Shown in pieces: positions 27,264 through 35,309 of a stretch of DNA of 64,000 nucleotides. The notes beneath the pieces were generated by a model. The model did no database searches. It saw nothing but the letters and a program-made list of their open reading frames with translations, and was not told where the DNA came from. The DNA is from Pseudomonas allokribbensis (GTDB taxonomy: Bacteria; Pseudomonadota; Gammaproteobacteria; Pseudomonadales; Pseudomonadaceae): positions 744,001-808,000 of the forward strand of contig NZ_CP062252.1 in the NCBI RefSeq assembly GCF_014863605.1. The letters run 5' to 3'. Made by a program: the position numbers and the translations under genes. Every line of letters begins with the position of its first letter. The first letter of the stretch is position 1.

Positions 27264-28148
27264 ATGGTGATGCTGGCCAGTCTCATGCTGTTGCTCGGCG
27301 CCCTGCTGCTGGTCGGCAGCCACCTGTTGACCGAGCGCCGTCGGGTGCGTCAGGTCAACCAGCGCCTACAGGGCCATCTGGTGCGTGAAAGCCGCTTGCG
27401 CACCTGGTTGCGAGCGCTGGGCAACAGCCGCTTCGGCCAGCGCTCGGTGAGCATGGACAGCGAAACCCAGACCCTGCTCAGCCGCCTTGGCTGGCGCCGG
27501 GCCAGTGAACGCTCGCTGTTTGCCGCCTGCCAGATCGGCACGCCGTTACTGACGCTGGGCCTTGGGCTGTTCTTGCAGGAAGTGTTTTTCCCCCAGGCCC
27601 CCAACGGCTGGCTGGTACCGATGATCGCTACCGGCGCCGGCTATCTGCTGCCCAAACGCCTGCTGGCGTATGCCGCTGGCCGTCGGCAGAAAATCATTTC
27701 GGTGGAAGTGTCGACGTTCATTCCTCTGCTGCGAATCCTGTTCGAGTCCGGCATGGCCGTCGAGCAGGCCTTGCGCGTGCTCAGCATCGAGGGGCAAAAG
27801 CTGCTGCCGGAACTGACCAGCGAACTGCGCCTGATCCTGGCGCGTGTCGACTCGGGTCTGGAACTCGGCCAGGAACTGAGCAAGGCTGCGGCGATGCTGG
27901 CAGTGGATGAGTTCACCGACACCAGCGTGATCCTGCAACAGCTGATTCAGCAGGGCGGCGGGGCAATGAAATCGCTGCTGGCGCTCAAGCAACTGCTCGA
28001 TGACCGCCGCTTGACGCGCTTGCAGGAATACATCTCGAAGATGTCGGCGAAGATGTCGGTGGTCATGATGCTGTTCCTGTTTCCGGCCTTGCTGATCGTA
28101 CTGGCGGGCCCCGGTTTTACCGCAATCACTCGGGCGTTTGCGTCCTGA
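27264..28148 (+). CDS. tadC: TadC, inner-membrane platform protein
   Basis: 294 residues from ATG 27264 (AGGAG eight bases upstream); a GTG at 27255 overlapping tadB is possible. T2SSF family like TadB: membrane helices at both ends and the core VSTFIPLLRILFESGMAVEQAL with LILARVDSGLELGQELSKAA and MSVVMMLFLFPALLIVLAGP. Partner of TadB. Confidence 0.93.
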   Translation: MVMLASLMLLLGALLLVGSHLLTERRRVRQVNQRLQGHLVRESRLRTWLRALGNSRFGQRSVSMDSETQTLLSRLGWRRASERSLFAACQIGTPLLTLGLGLFLQEVFFPQAPNGWLVPMIATGAGYLLPKRLLAYAAGRRQKIISVEVSTFIPLLRILFESGMAVEQALRVLSIEGQKLLPELTSELRLILARVDSGLELGQELSKAAAMLAVDEFTDTSVILQQLIQQGGGAMKSLLALKQLLDDRRLTRLQEYISKMSAKMSVVMMLFLFPALLIVLAGPGFTAITRAFAS

Positions 28149-28170
28149 CACTGGCGATGGAGAGCATTTG

Positions 28171-28893
28171 ATGAAAGCACTGATGGTCGTGGCAAGTTTG
28201 CTGTTGCTCGGCGGTTGCGCAACGGACGGTCAGGCGCCGTGGACGACGATGCTGGCGCCGGCCAGTTGCAGCAAGCTGAGTTCCGAGCAGGAGCTGTCGC
28301 TGAACCTGGTCGATGACCTGGCCAACGACGGCAAGTTGCACGCCAGCCTGGCCAACCTGCAAAGCCTGCCCGACAACCTCGTCGAGGTGCGGCTGCGCAA
28401 GGCCAGGGTCTACCGCCTGCTGGGACGCAGTGAAGCCGAGCCGTTGTATCGCGGCCTGCTCGGTACTTGCCTGAGCGCCGACGCCGAACATGGCCTGGGC
28501 CAGCTGTATGCCGCCCGTGGCGACAACGGTCAGGCGCAGGCCCACTTGCAACGGGCGGTGCGACTGGCGCCCACCAACGAAAATATCCGCAACGATCTGG
28601 GCGTGGTGTACCTCAATCAGCTGCGACTCCAGGACGCCCGGTTCGAGTTTCTGACGGCCATCGAGTTGAAGCAGAACAATCAACTGGCGACGCTGAATCT
28701 GGTCACCCTGTTGATCTACCAGAACAACTGGCAACAAGCCGCCGAAGTCGTCAGTCGCGCGCACCTGACCCCGGAACAGTTCACCGATGCCCAGGAGCGC
28801 GCGGAAAAACTCAAGGCTCCGGTGCCGGCCAAACCCGCCGCGAGCAATCAGGTTGCGGTGGTGGCTGACCCGCAACCGGCGACGATCAAGTGA
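28171..28893 (+). CDS. tadD: TadD, TPR lipoprotein
   Basis: 240 residues from ATG 28171; the frame is open further left but without a start signal. Signal peptide with lipobox LLGGC (Cys17). Tetratricopeptide-type helices follow (AEHGLGQLYAARGDNGQAQA, IRNDLGVVYLNQLRLQDARF). TadD acts like a pilotin for the RcpA secretin at the outer membrane. A short Pro/Ala-rich tail ends the protein. Confidence 0.92.
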   Translation: MKALMVVASLLLLGGCATDGQAPWTTMLAPASCSKLSSEQELSLNLVDDLANDGKLHASLANLQSLPDNLVEVRLRKARVYRLLGRSEAEPLYRGLLGTCLSADAEHGLGQLYAARGDNGQAQAHLQRAVRLAPTNENIRNDLGVVYLNQLRLQDARFEFLTAIELKQNNQLATLNLVTLLIYQNNWQQAAEVVSRAHLTPEQFTDAQERAEKLKAPVPAKPAASNQVAVVADPQPATIK

Positions 28894-28909
28894 ACCTCCA
28901 GGAGGCGCC

Positions 28910-29179
28910 ATGAACACGTTCAAGACCCTGTGCTGCCTGAGCCTGCTGAGCCTGCCGCTCGCTGCCTTCGCCATCGACGCCGGCCCGGCATCGGCCCAGC
29001 AGCAGGAAACCGAAGGCTGGCTGTTGCTGCAAAGCCGCAACAAGGCCGCGTCCCCTGACCCGCAAGCGGCCACGGCCACCGAGCGAGAACTGGCGATGCA
29101 GCGCTGGCTGAAGAAATACAAATATGAAATTCCCGATTTCTATGACCCGGATGCGGGCGGGAAGATCGAGAAGCAGTAG
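28910..29179 (+). CDS. DUF3613 family exported protein
   Basis: 89 residues, start ATG 28910 with AGGAGGCGCC just before it. Signal peptide (CLSLLSLPLAAFA) then a short soluble domain ending MQRWLKKYKYEIPDFYDPDA. This small protein is a regular last member of Pseudomonas tad operons (PA4298 position). Function unknown; likely periplasmic. Confidence 0.82.
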   Translation: MNTFKTLCCLSLLSLPLAAFAIDAGPASAQQQETEGWLLLQSRNKAASPDPQAATATERELAMQRWLKKYKYEIPDFYDPDAGGKIEKQ

Positions 29180-29187
29180 TCGTGCTT

Positions 29188-29211
29188 CGCAGGCCACCGG
29201 AGTGGCCTGCG
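29188..29211. terminator. 10-bp hairpin between convergent DUF3613 and tpsB-like genes
   Basis: Perfect stem CGCAGGCCAC / GTGGCCTGCG with loop CGGA. No T-tract on either side, so termination is likely but not certain. Confidence 0.6.
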
Positions 29212-29219
29212 ACAGCGAC

Positions 29220-30890
29220 TTACAACTGATAGCTGAAACTGATGCTGTAACGTGGCCGGCGATTGAACGTATCCAGCGCTTCATCCGACATCGGTTTGGC
29301 CGCTTCCAGGGCGATGTTGTAGTACTTGGCGTCGCCGAACCTCAGGCCCACCGCGGCCGAGGACAGGCTGTTGGCCTGTATCGGCAACTGGTTGAACCAG
29401 CTGCGCGAGCGATCGAGCACCACGTAGGGTTGCAGGATGCGCACCCAGTTGCCGTCGCGGTTGAAGCTGTAGTTGATCTCGTAAGCCACCCCCCAGCCCT
29501 TGTCGCCGGACGCCTGGTCGTCGGGGTAGCCACGACCGAAATTCTGTCCGCCGAACACCGCACGCTCGCTGTCGGGCAGGGTGTCGTCGCTCCAGTACAA
29601 CGCCCCCGATAGCACGCCTTGCCAGTTGTCGAAGAACTTGTCGCTCTGTACCCCCGACAGTCGCAGACGGAAGAAATGCAGGTCGATGGCGCTGTTGTTG
29701 GTGTGCGCGCCCATGCTGTCGAAGCCTTGATAAACCCCGCCACTGAGAATCCGCAGTTGCCGGGCATCGGCCTTGCGCCAGTCGCTTTCGAAGGCGAGGG
29801 CGCGGATGTCGGTGCGTTCTTCGGCGCTGAGTGGATAGCCGATGACGTTGTAGCGGGTCTTGTCGTTGACCGCGTACAGGCGCGAGCCGGCCGTCAGCAA
29901 TTCATTGGAGGCGGCAATCAGCGGCATGCTGAAACCGATGGAGTAACGGTCGTTTTCGCGGTGCGGCTTGAGTTCCAGACCGTTGTTCAGCAGCACGTTG
30001 GTGCCGGGGTCGGCGCGGTAACGTGAGGCGGACAGGCTCAGTTGCGTGCCTTCGTCATCGAGGAACTGGTTGTAGTCCAGGCGATAGTAATGCTCGTGGT
30101 CATCGCCCGGCGGAAACAGGCCGCTGAGGCTCAGCTGTTCGCCCATCGAGGTCTGTGAGTTGCTGCTGACGCCGAGCAAGGCCTGGGTACCGTTGCGGTT
30201 GTCTTCGGTGGTACTCAGGGTGCTGGTGAACGGTTTTCGGCTGGCCTGGGCGATCAGGGTCGTTGCGCCGTCGGTGGTGCCGGGCGGCGGCACCTGGGCC
30301 TGGATCGTGACGCCGGGGATGCGGGTCATCAGCGTGGTGTAGCGCTCGAAGGTCTTGCGGGTCAGCGGGCGTTCAGCCTGGATCTTCGCCGTCAGTTTGT
30401 CGATCAGTCCCTTGACCCGGCCGATATCGCCCTGGACCTGAACATCCCGAACATAACCTTCCACCAGCACCACTCGCGCGGCACCGTCGTCGAAAGTCTG
30501 CTGCGGCAGGAAGGCGTAGGACAGCAGGTAGCCGTCGTTCTGGTAGCGACGGGTGATGTTGCGTGTCGCTTCAATCAGATCGGCGAGGCTGGTTTCGTGG
30601 CCGATCAGGGGTTTGTAGATCTCTGCCAGTTCGTTGAGCGGGTAGATCGTGCCGCCTTCGATCTGCACGGTTTTCAGGTTGATCTTCGTGCCCATCATCA
30701 ACGGCTCGGCAGCCGCGGCACCGGGTTCCGGAACTTGCAGCGGCGCGGCGCTCGGACGGTAGGCGTCGGCGGGCAGATTCGGCACCGGCAGGTTGCGGAT
30801 GGTTTCGTTGCTGTTGAGAAAGCTGGGAAGGGTGTCGGCGAGGGCAGCGGAACTGAGACTGAGGAACAGCAGGGATGCCATAACGCGCAT
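29220..30890 (-). CDS. TpsB-type outer-membrane transporter (ShlB/FhaC family)
   Basis: 556 residues from ATG at 30888-30890 (complement; GGAG six bases upstream). Signal peptide ends SSAALA. Two POTRA domains (about 55-205; LKTVQIEGGTIYPLNELAEI, VLVEGYVRDVQVQGDI) precede a beta-barrel with the L6 hairpin motif FGRGYP. This architecture secretes a large TpsA exoprotein. No TpsA gene lies in the window; the gene just upstream codes for a repeat lipoprotein. A terminator hairpin sits about 50 bases before its start, so it is not a simple operon with that gene. Confidence 0.9.
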   Translation of the reverse strand: MRVMASLLFLSLSSAALADTLPSFLNSNETIRNLPVPNLPADAYRPSAAPLQVPEPGAAAAEPLMMGTKINLKTVQIEGGTIYPLNELAEIYKPLIGHETSLADLIEATRNITRRYQNDGYLLSYAFLPQQTFDDGAARVVLVEGYVRDVQVQGDIGRVKGLIDKLTAKIQAERPLTRKTFERYTTLMTRIPGVTIQAQVPPPGTTDGATTLIAQASRKPFTSTLSTTEDNRNGTQALLGVSSNSQTSMGEQLSLSGLFPPGDDHEHYYRLDYNQFLDDEGTQLSLSASRYRADPGTNVLLNNGLELKPHRENDRYSIGFSMPLIAASNELLTAGSRLYAVNDKTRYNVIGYPLSAEERTDIRALAFESDWRKADARQLRILSGGVYQGFDSMGAHTNNSAIDLHFFRLRLSGVQSDKFFDNWQGVLSGALYWSDDTLPDSERAVFGGQNFGRGYPDDQASGDKGWGVAYEINYSFNRDGNWVRILQPYVVLDRSRSWFNQLPIQANSLSSAAVGLRFGDAKYYNIALEAAKPMSDEALDTFNRRPRYSISFSYQL

Positions 30891-30936
30891 AGGACACTCC
30901 ATGTTCAAACCGCAGCACTTGGCGGGTTTTTTCCTA

Positions 30937-30970
30937 AGAAAAAAGCGGAAGACTCGTGGGAATCTTCCGC
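30937..30970 (-). terminator. terminator of the repeat lipoprotein gene
   Basis: On the minus strand GCGGAAGA / TCTTCCGC (30963-30970 and 30945-30952) followed by a run of T (30944 downward). It lies between the repeat lipoprotein gene and the TpsB gene and could also act as an attenuator between them. Confidence 0.82.
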
Positions 30971-31024
30971 CCTCAACCAAGCGTAGGCGCTGTAGGTTAG
31001 GCCGTCGAATCGGCCAGGTGCAAT

Positions 31025-32572
31025 TCAGCGTTTGTTGCCGCCCAAGGTGCCAGTCAGGCCACCGAGAACTCCGCCCAGACCGCCACCGGTGCCAGCGGCG
31101 GTGCCGCCGTTGACCAGCCCACCGACGGCGGTGACGGTGTTGCCCACGGTGGCGACGGTGTTGCCGACAGCGGTCACGACCGGGTTGCTGTTGGTACCGG
31201 CGATGGCACCGCCAAGGTTACTGACCGCACCACCTGCCTGACCGGTGAGGCCGGCAATCGGGGCGCCGAGACCGGTAGCACCGCCGACATTCTGAGTCAG
31301 GTTGGTGACGGCGGCGGTGACCGGTGCAAGGCCGGTGCCTATGTTGTTGCCCAGTGTTGCCAGAGGTGTGGTGGGCGTGGTGATCGGTGAACCCGAACCA
31401 CCGATTGCTGTATTGAGCGAGGCCACAGTATTGCCCGCCGATGCCAGGACATTGCCCGGTGAACCGAGTGAGCCGTTGCCGGCACCGAGCCCGGCGCCGA
31501 CATTCACGACCGCGCCACCAACGGTTTGCAGCAGACCATTGTTGCCAAGGCCACCGCCGACGCCTGTTCCGGAACCGGTGCCGTTATCCGCCAGCCCGCC
31601 GGTCTTGCCGACCGCCGAACCGACATTGCTCAGGGCGCCGCCGACGGTGTTGGTCAGGGCATTGCCGTTGCCTGCACCGGTGACTTTGTCGCCCACACCG
31701 TCGACCGTGCTGCCGACTTTCTGCAGCAAGCCGTTCAGTGGATCACCCAGGCCGGTGGTGCCGCCGAGTTTGTCCGTGGTGCTTTCGACCATGGCAATCA
31801 CCGGCACCAGTTTACTGCCGACCTCTTGGGTCGCCGAGCCGAGTGGGCCAGTGGTAGTGGCGGTGCTGAGGGTGTCGCCGAGCATGGTGACTTTTTCGCC
31901 AACCCCGTTGAGCAGCGGCGCCACTTTGGTGACCACGCCTCCGACCACAGGCACGCTGCCGGTGGCGGTCGCCAGTTTGCCGCTCAGGTCAGACACGCCG
32001 TTGCCGACATCCTGCACCACGCCACCGACGGCCGACGCGGTGACGCCCAGGCCGTTATCGGTGGTTGCCAGTTTGCCAATCCCGTTGCCGATGCCATCGC
32101 CCAGTGTGGATACCACATTGCCGGCGGTTCTGGCCGCGCTTTGCACCACGCCACCCACCACGGGTACGCCACTGAGTGAGTCGCCGACCTGACCGACGCC
32201 ATTGCCGACGCCGGCAACGGTGCTGCCGACATCCTGCACCAGGGTTGAGGTGACCAGCGGCTGAGGCGTAGTCGGGTTAGTAGGGTTGGTCGGGTCGGTT
32301 GGATTGGTTGGATTGGTCGGATTCGTCGGATTGCTCGGATCCGAGCCACCTGTCCCACCGGTTACTGTGGTGCCGTCGGTTCCGGTTGTGCCGCCAGTCC
32401 CGGTTGTACCGCCGCTGCCGGATGCCCCGCCAGTGCCTGCGGTGGAACTGTCCGGCGAAGAGCTGCCGGAACTGCTGTGATGACCGCCACCGCCGCTGCT
32501 GCAACCGGCCAGGCCGAGGGAGAGGATCAATGCCAGCGCTGTTGCTGATTTGCACCAAACTTGAGTTTTCAT
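31025..32572 (-). CDS. low-complexity repeat lipoprotein, putative surface adhesin
   Basis: 515 residues from ATG at 32570-32572 (complement; AAGGAA upstream). Signal peptide with lipobox LAGC, then Ser/Gly and Gly/Thr runs, an NPT-triplet linker (eight three-residue units) and about 400 residues made almost only of Gly, Val, Asn, Thr, Ala, Leu and Ser. The latter repeats VGN-V--VG and SVPVVGGVV-type units. There is no known enzymatic domain, no cysteine after the lipobox and no TPS N-terminal domain. I infer a surface-exposed, beta-rich filament or matrix protein; databases may call such proteins collagen-like. Own terminator downstream. Confidence 0.78.
   Translation of the reverse strand: MKTQVWCKSATALALILSLGLAGCSSGGGGHHSSSGSSSPDSSTAGTGGASGSGGTTGTGGTTGTDGTTVTGGTGGSDPSNPTNPTNPTNPTDPTNPTNPTTPQPLVTSTLVQDVGSTVAGVGNGVGQVGDSLSGVPVVGGVVQSAARTAGNVVSTLGDGIGNGIGKLATTDNGLGVTASAVGGVVQDVGNGVSDLSGKLATATGSVPVVGGVVTKVAPLLNGVGEKVTMLGDTLSTATTTGPLGSATQEVGSKLVPVIAMVESTTDKLGGTTGLGDPLNGLLQKVGSTVDGVGDKVTGAGNGNALTNTVGGALSNVGSAVGKTGGLADNGTGSGTGVGGGLGNNGLLQTVGGAVVNVGAGLGAGNGSLGSPGNVLASAGNTVASLNTAIGGSGSPITTPTTPLATLGNNIGTGLAPVTAAVTNLTQNVGGATGLGAPIAGLTGQAGGAVSNLGGAIAGTNSNPVVTAVGNTVATVGNTVTAVGGLVNGGTAAGTGGGLGGVLGGLTGTLGGNKR
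32272..32343. repeat. 9-bp tandem repeat coding for NPT units
   Basis: Successive 9-base units of the type GGTTGGATT / GGTCGGATT (plus strand) encode NPT or DPT triplets of the repeat lipoprotein. Units are near-identical and in frame, so slippage would change linker length without a frameshift. Confidence 0.8.
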
Positions 32573-32768
32573 GATGGGTATTCCTTGCACCTGTCTCAAC
32601 GTTCGTTGTCTTCGACGGCTAGCCGATTCTGTTGCCGGCAATGCCTTCGTCCGTTGTGCTCATATCAGTCGCAAGGTTGGATCCACACCATTCTCAAGTT
32701 GGTATTAACGCCTTTATATAAGCGTGTGATTTGCTGCTTAACGACTAATGCCGAGGATATAAACGCGC
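32573..32768 (-). promoter_or_regulatory. upstream region of the repeat lipoprotein gene
   Basis: About 200 bases, AT-rich towards 32700-32760 (TTTATATAAGC). No gene supported. It should carry the promoter of the lipoprotein gene; no regulator site could be assigned. Confidence 0.4.
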
Positions 32769-32796
32769 AAAAAAAAAGCCTTGAGAATCAAGGCTT
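32769..32796 (-). terminator. Rho-independent terminator of the maoC-fabG unit
   Basis: On the minus strand AAGCCTTGA, loop TTC, TCAAGGCTT, followed by a run of T (32769-32777). About 125 bases after the maoC stop. Confidence 0.9.
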
Positions 32797-32922
32797 GATG
32801 TTTGGACGGGGGCTGGATAACGGCGGCAGAAACTTAAGTTATATACACACAATTGATCATGTTTCGCTGTTGTGGATCTCGCACCGCGAGGAGCGCGGTA
32901 ACGATCGGCGCGGCCTATTGAT

Positions 32923-33777
32923 TCAGGCAATCGGTTGCCAGTGGCCGACCATGTGCTCCAGGTCCCCGGCACCGATCAGACGCAACTCACCGCTGGAACC
33001 CGCCGCGCTGGCGAACAGCGATACCTCGCTCGGCAGGCGCACCGGTTTACGAAAATGCACGGCGATTTCCAGGTTGGCCCTGGGCAGATGATCCGCCAGC
33101 GCGGCCAGCGTGCGGGCCTTGTTCCACAGACCATGGGCAATGGCGGTGGGGAAACCGAACAGCCTGGCACTGGCGGCGCTAAGGTGGATCGGGTTGTAGT
33201 CGCCGGAGACCTTGGCGTACTGCCGGCCTATGTCCGCCGGGGCTTTCCATTGCGCCACCTGCATCAGTGGCAGCGTGGGCTCCCACGCCTGTTCGAGCGC
33301 CTCGCCTTCAAGCTTCACGCCTCGACAGAGCATCTGGCTTTCGGCTTCCCATAATGGGCCGAGCTGATCGTCGAGGGTGGTCAGCAGATCGAACGTTGCG
33401 CCTTTCGGATGCGGTTGCAGGTTATGCACCCGAACGCTGACCTGCACGTGGCTGATTCCACCCATCGGCCGCAGAATGCGGATGCGATTGCTCAGGTGAA
33501 TCAGCCCCAACAGCGGGAAGGGAAAGTCTTTGGCCGTGAGCAACTGCATCTGCAACGCAAACGCCAGGACATGTGGATAAGTTGGTGGCAGCAGACCGTC
33601 ATCGGCAAAACCGCAGACCTTGCGATAAGCCGCCAGACGTTTGCCGTCGATGTCGACCCCGCAGCGCAGACCGCTGTCGGGCAAACGGGTGCCGGTGATT
33701 TTGCGCCGGGTCGCGGCCCGGACATACAAACCCGGCAGACTCGGTTCGCGGTGCAACGTGTGCCATTCGATGCTCAT
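32923..33777 (-). CDS. MaoC-like hot-dog dehydratase
   Basis: 284 residues, two hot-dog halves. The C-terminal half holds the hydratase-2 motif YAKVSGDYNPIHLSAASARL followed by FGFPTAIAHGL, which carries the catalytic Asp and His. Such enzymes hydrate enoyl thioesters or dehydrate 3-hydroxyacyl ones. Its gene starts two bases after the stop of the FabG-like reductase, so both act in one acyl-thioester pathway with the divergent thiolase. Confidence 0.88.
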   Translation of the reverse strand: MSIEWHTLHREPSLPGLYVRAATRRKITGTRLPDSGLRCGVDIDGKRLAAYRKVCGFADDGLLPPTYPHVLAFALQMQLLTAKDFPFPLLGLIHLSNRIRILRPMGGISHVQVSVRVHNLQPHPKGATFDLLTTLDDQLGPLWEAESQMLCRGVKLEGEALEQAWEPTLPLMQVAQWKAPADIGRQYAKVSGDYNPIHLSAASARLFGFPTAIAHGLWNKARTLAALADHLPRANLEIAVHFRKPVRLPSEVSLFASAAGSSGELRLIGAGDLEHMVGHWQPIA

Positions 33778-33779
33778 GC

Positions 33780-35132
33780 CTAAGCCCCCAGAACACTTTG
33801 TCCACAGACCCGCAATGCCTGTCCGGTGAAGGCACCGGTGCCCGGTTGCGCCAGCCAGGCCACGGCTTCGGCGACGTCTTGTGGCAGGCCACCCTGGCCC
33901 AGCGAACTCATGCGCCGCCCGGCTTCGCGCAGGCCAAAGGGAATGTGCGCGGTCATCTGGGTTTCGATGAAACCCGGCGCCACGGCGTTGATGCTGATGC
34001 CACGCTCCAGCAGCGTCGGTGCCCAGGCCTGGGCCAGTCCGATCAGCCCGGCCTTGCTCGCTGCGTAATTGGTTTGCCCGCGGTTGCCGGCGATGCCGCT
34101 GATCGAGGCGAGCAGAATCACCCGCGCGTTATCGCGCAGGGTGCCGCTGTCGAGCAGCGCCTTGGTCAACACTTGCGGGGCGTTGAGATTGACCGCCAGC
34201 ACCGCGTCCCAGAACTCGGGCGTCATGTTGGCCAGGGTCTTGTCGCGGGTGATGCCGGCGTTGTGCACCAGAATGTCGAGGCCGTCCGGCAACTGTTCGA
34301 TCAACTGCGCGGCGGCGTCTTCGGCGCAGATGTCGAGGGTGATGGCGCGCCCGCCGAGGCGAGCGGCCAGAGCTTCCAGATCGGTTTTTGCTGGCGGCAC
34401 GTCGAGCAGGATCACCTCGGCGCCATCACGGGCCAACGTCTCGGCGATGGAGGCGCCGATACCCCGCGCCGCGCCGGTGACCAGCGCCTTGCGCCCGGCC
34501 AGAGGGCGCGTCCAGTCGGTCACCGGTGTGGCACAAGGATTCAGACGAATCACCTGCCCGGAGACAAATGCACTTTTCGGCGAGAGGAAAAACCGCAGCG
34601 GCCCTTCGAGCTGATCCTCGACGCCTTCGCCCACGTAGATCAATTGCAGGGTGCCGCCGCTGCGCAGCTCCTTGGCCAGCGAGCGGGAGAAACCTTCAAG
34701 TGCCCGCTGAGCACTGGCGGCGAACGGTTCGCGCAGGGTTTCCGGGGCGCGGCCGAGGATCACCAGATGCGCGCTGCTGTCGAGGTTCTTCATCAATGGC
34801 TGGAAGAACTCGCGCAGTTGCTTGAGCTGGTCGGTGTGCTGCAATTCACTGGCGTCGAACACCACCGCCTTGAGTTTCGGGCCATGGCCGGGAATCCATT
34901 GGGTGGCGGCCGCTGGCTGATCGCCGTAGCGATAAATGGCATCCGTCAGCCGGTTGGCGAAGGCGCTGACCCGTTCGGCCAGCGGCCCGCCGCCGATCAG
35001 CAGTGCACCCTCCACCGGCCGCAGGCGCCCGGCCTGCCAGCGTTCCAGCCGCACCGGCGACGGCAGGCCCAGGGCCCCGACCAGACGGTGGCCGATGGAC
35101 GAGTTGGCGAAGTCGATATAGCGGTCAGACAT
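33780..35132 (-). CDS. long 3-oxoacyl-ACP/CoA reductase (FabG4 type)
   Basis: 450 residues, so about 200 longer than normal FabG. The N-terminal half is a Rossmann-like domain without a clear cofactor motif; the C-terminal half is a full SDR with GAARGIGASIAETLARDG, HNAGITRDK, the catalytic Ser in ILLASISGIAGN and YAASK. This layout matches high-molecular-weight FabG proteins (mycobacterial FabG4, PA4786), which can use CoA thioesters. Operon with maoC; divergent from the thiolase. Confidence 0.9.
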   Translation of the reverse strand: MSDRYIDFANSSIGHRLVGALGLPSPVRLERWQAGRLRPVEGALLIGGGPLAERVSAFANRLTDAIYRYGDQPAAATQWIPGHGPKLKAVVFDASELQHTDQLKQLREFFQPLMKNLDSSAHLVILGRAPETLREPFAASAQRALEGFSRSLAKELRSGGTLQLIYVGEGVEDQLEGPLRFFLSPKSAFVSGQVIRLNPCATPVTDWTRPLAGRKALVTGAARGIGASIAETLARDGAEVILLDVPPAKTDLEALAARLGGRAITLDICAEDAAAQLIEQLPDGLDILVHNAGITRDKTLANMTPEFWDAVLAVNLNAPQVLTKALLDSGTLRDNARVILLASISGIAGNRGQTNYAASKAGLIGLAQAWAPTLLERGISINAVAPGFIETQMTAHIPFGLREAGRRMSSLGQGGLPQDVAEAVAWLAQPGTGAFTGQALRVCGQSVLGA

Positions 35133-35309
35133 GGAACGCTCTCCAGAAGATGGGGTTCAAAGTGTGGACTGCGAAGGGCAATCAATCGTTCGATCCACGC
35201 AATAAGGCCTACGCTAGAACAGCAGAGTAGTTTGCCCCCGGTGTTTTTGGGGCCCGGCGGGATTTTCAGTGCCCGATTTTCAGACTGGATATTTCACAAG
35301 GAGTTTTTC

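Noticed and set aside
31302..32192. Pro/Thr/Ser-rich 296-codon frame opposite the repeat lipoprotein
   Set aside because: Low-complexity antisense of a repeat gene; no start signal. The sense frame has a signal peptide with lipobox and its own terminator.
32272..32343. Tandem repeats read as a CRISPR-like or minisatellite non-coding array
   Set aside because: The units are 9 bases, have no spacers and are in frame with a signal-peptide-bearing gene, so they are a coding repeat.
33572..33580. Fourth TTATCCACA DnaA box (complement strand)
   Set aside because: It lies alone inside the coding part of the maoC-like gene, without AT-rich context; treated as chance.
33798..35309. Long in-frame N-terminal extension of the thiolase
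   Set aside because: It runs antisense through the FabG4-like gene; the thiolase has a perfect AAGGAG-spaced ATG at 35310 and normal length from there.
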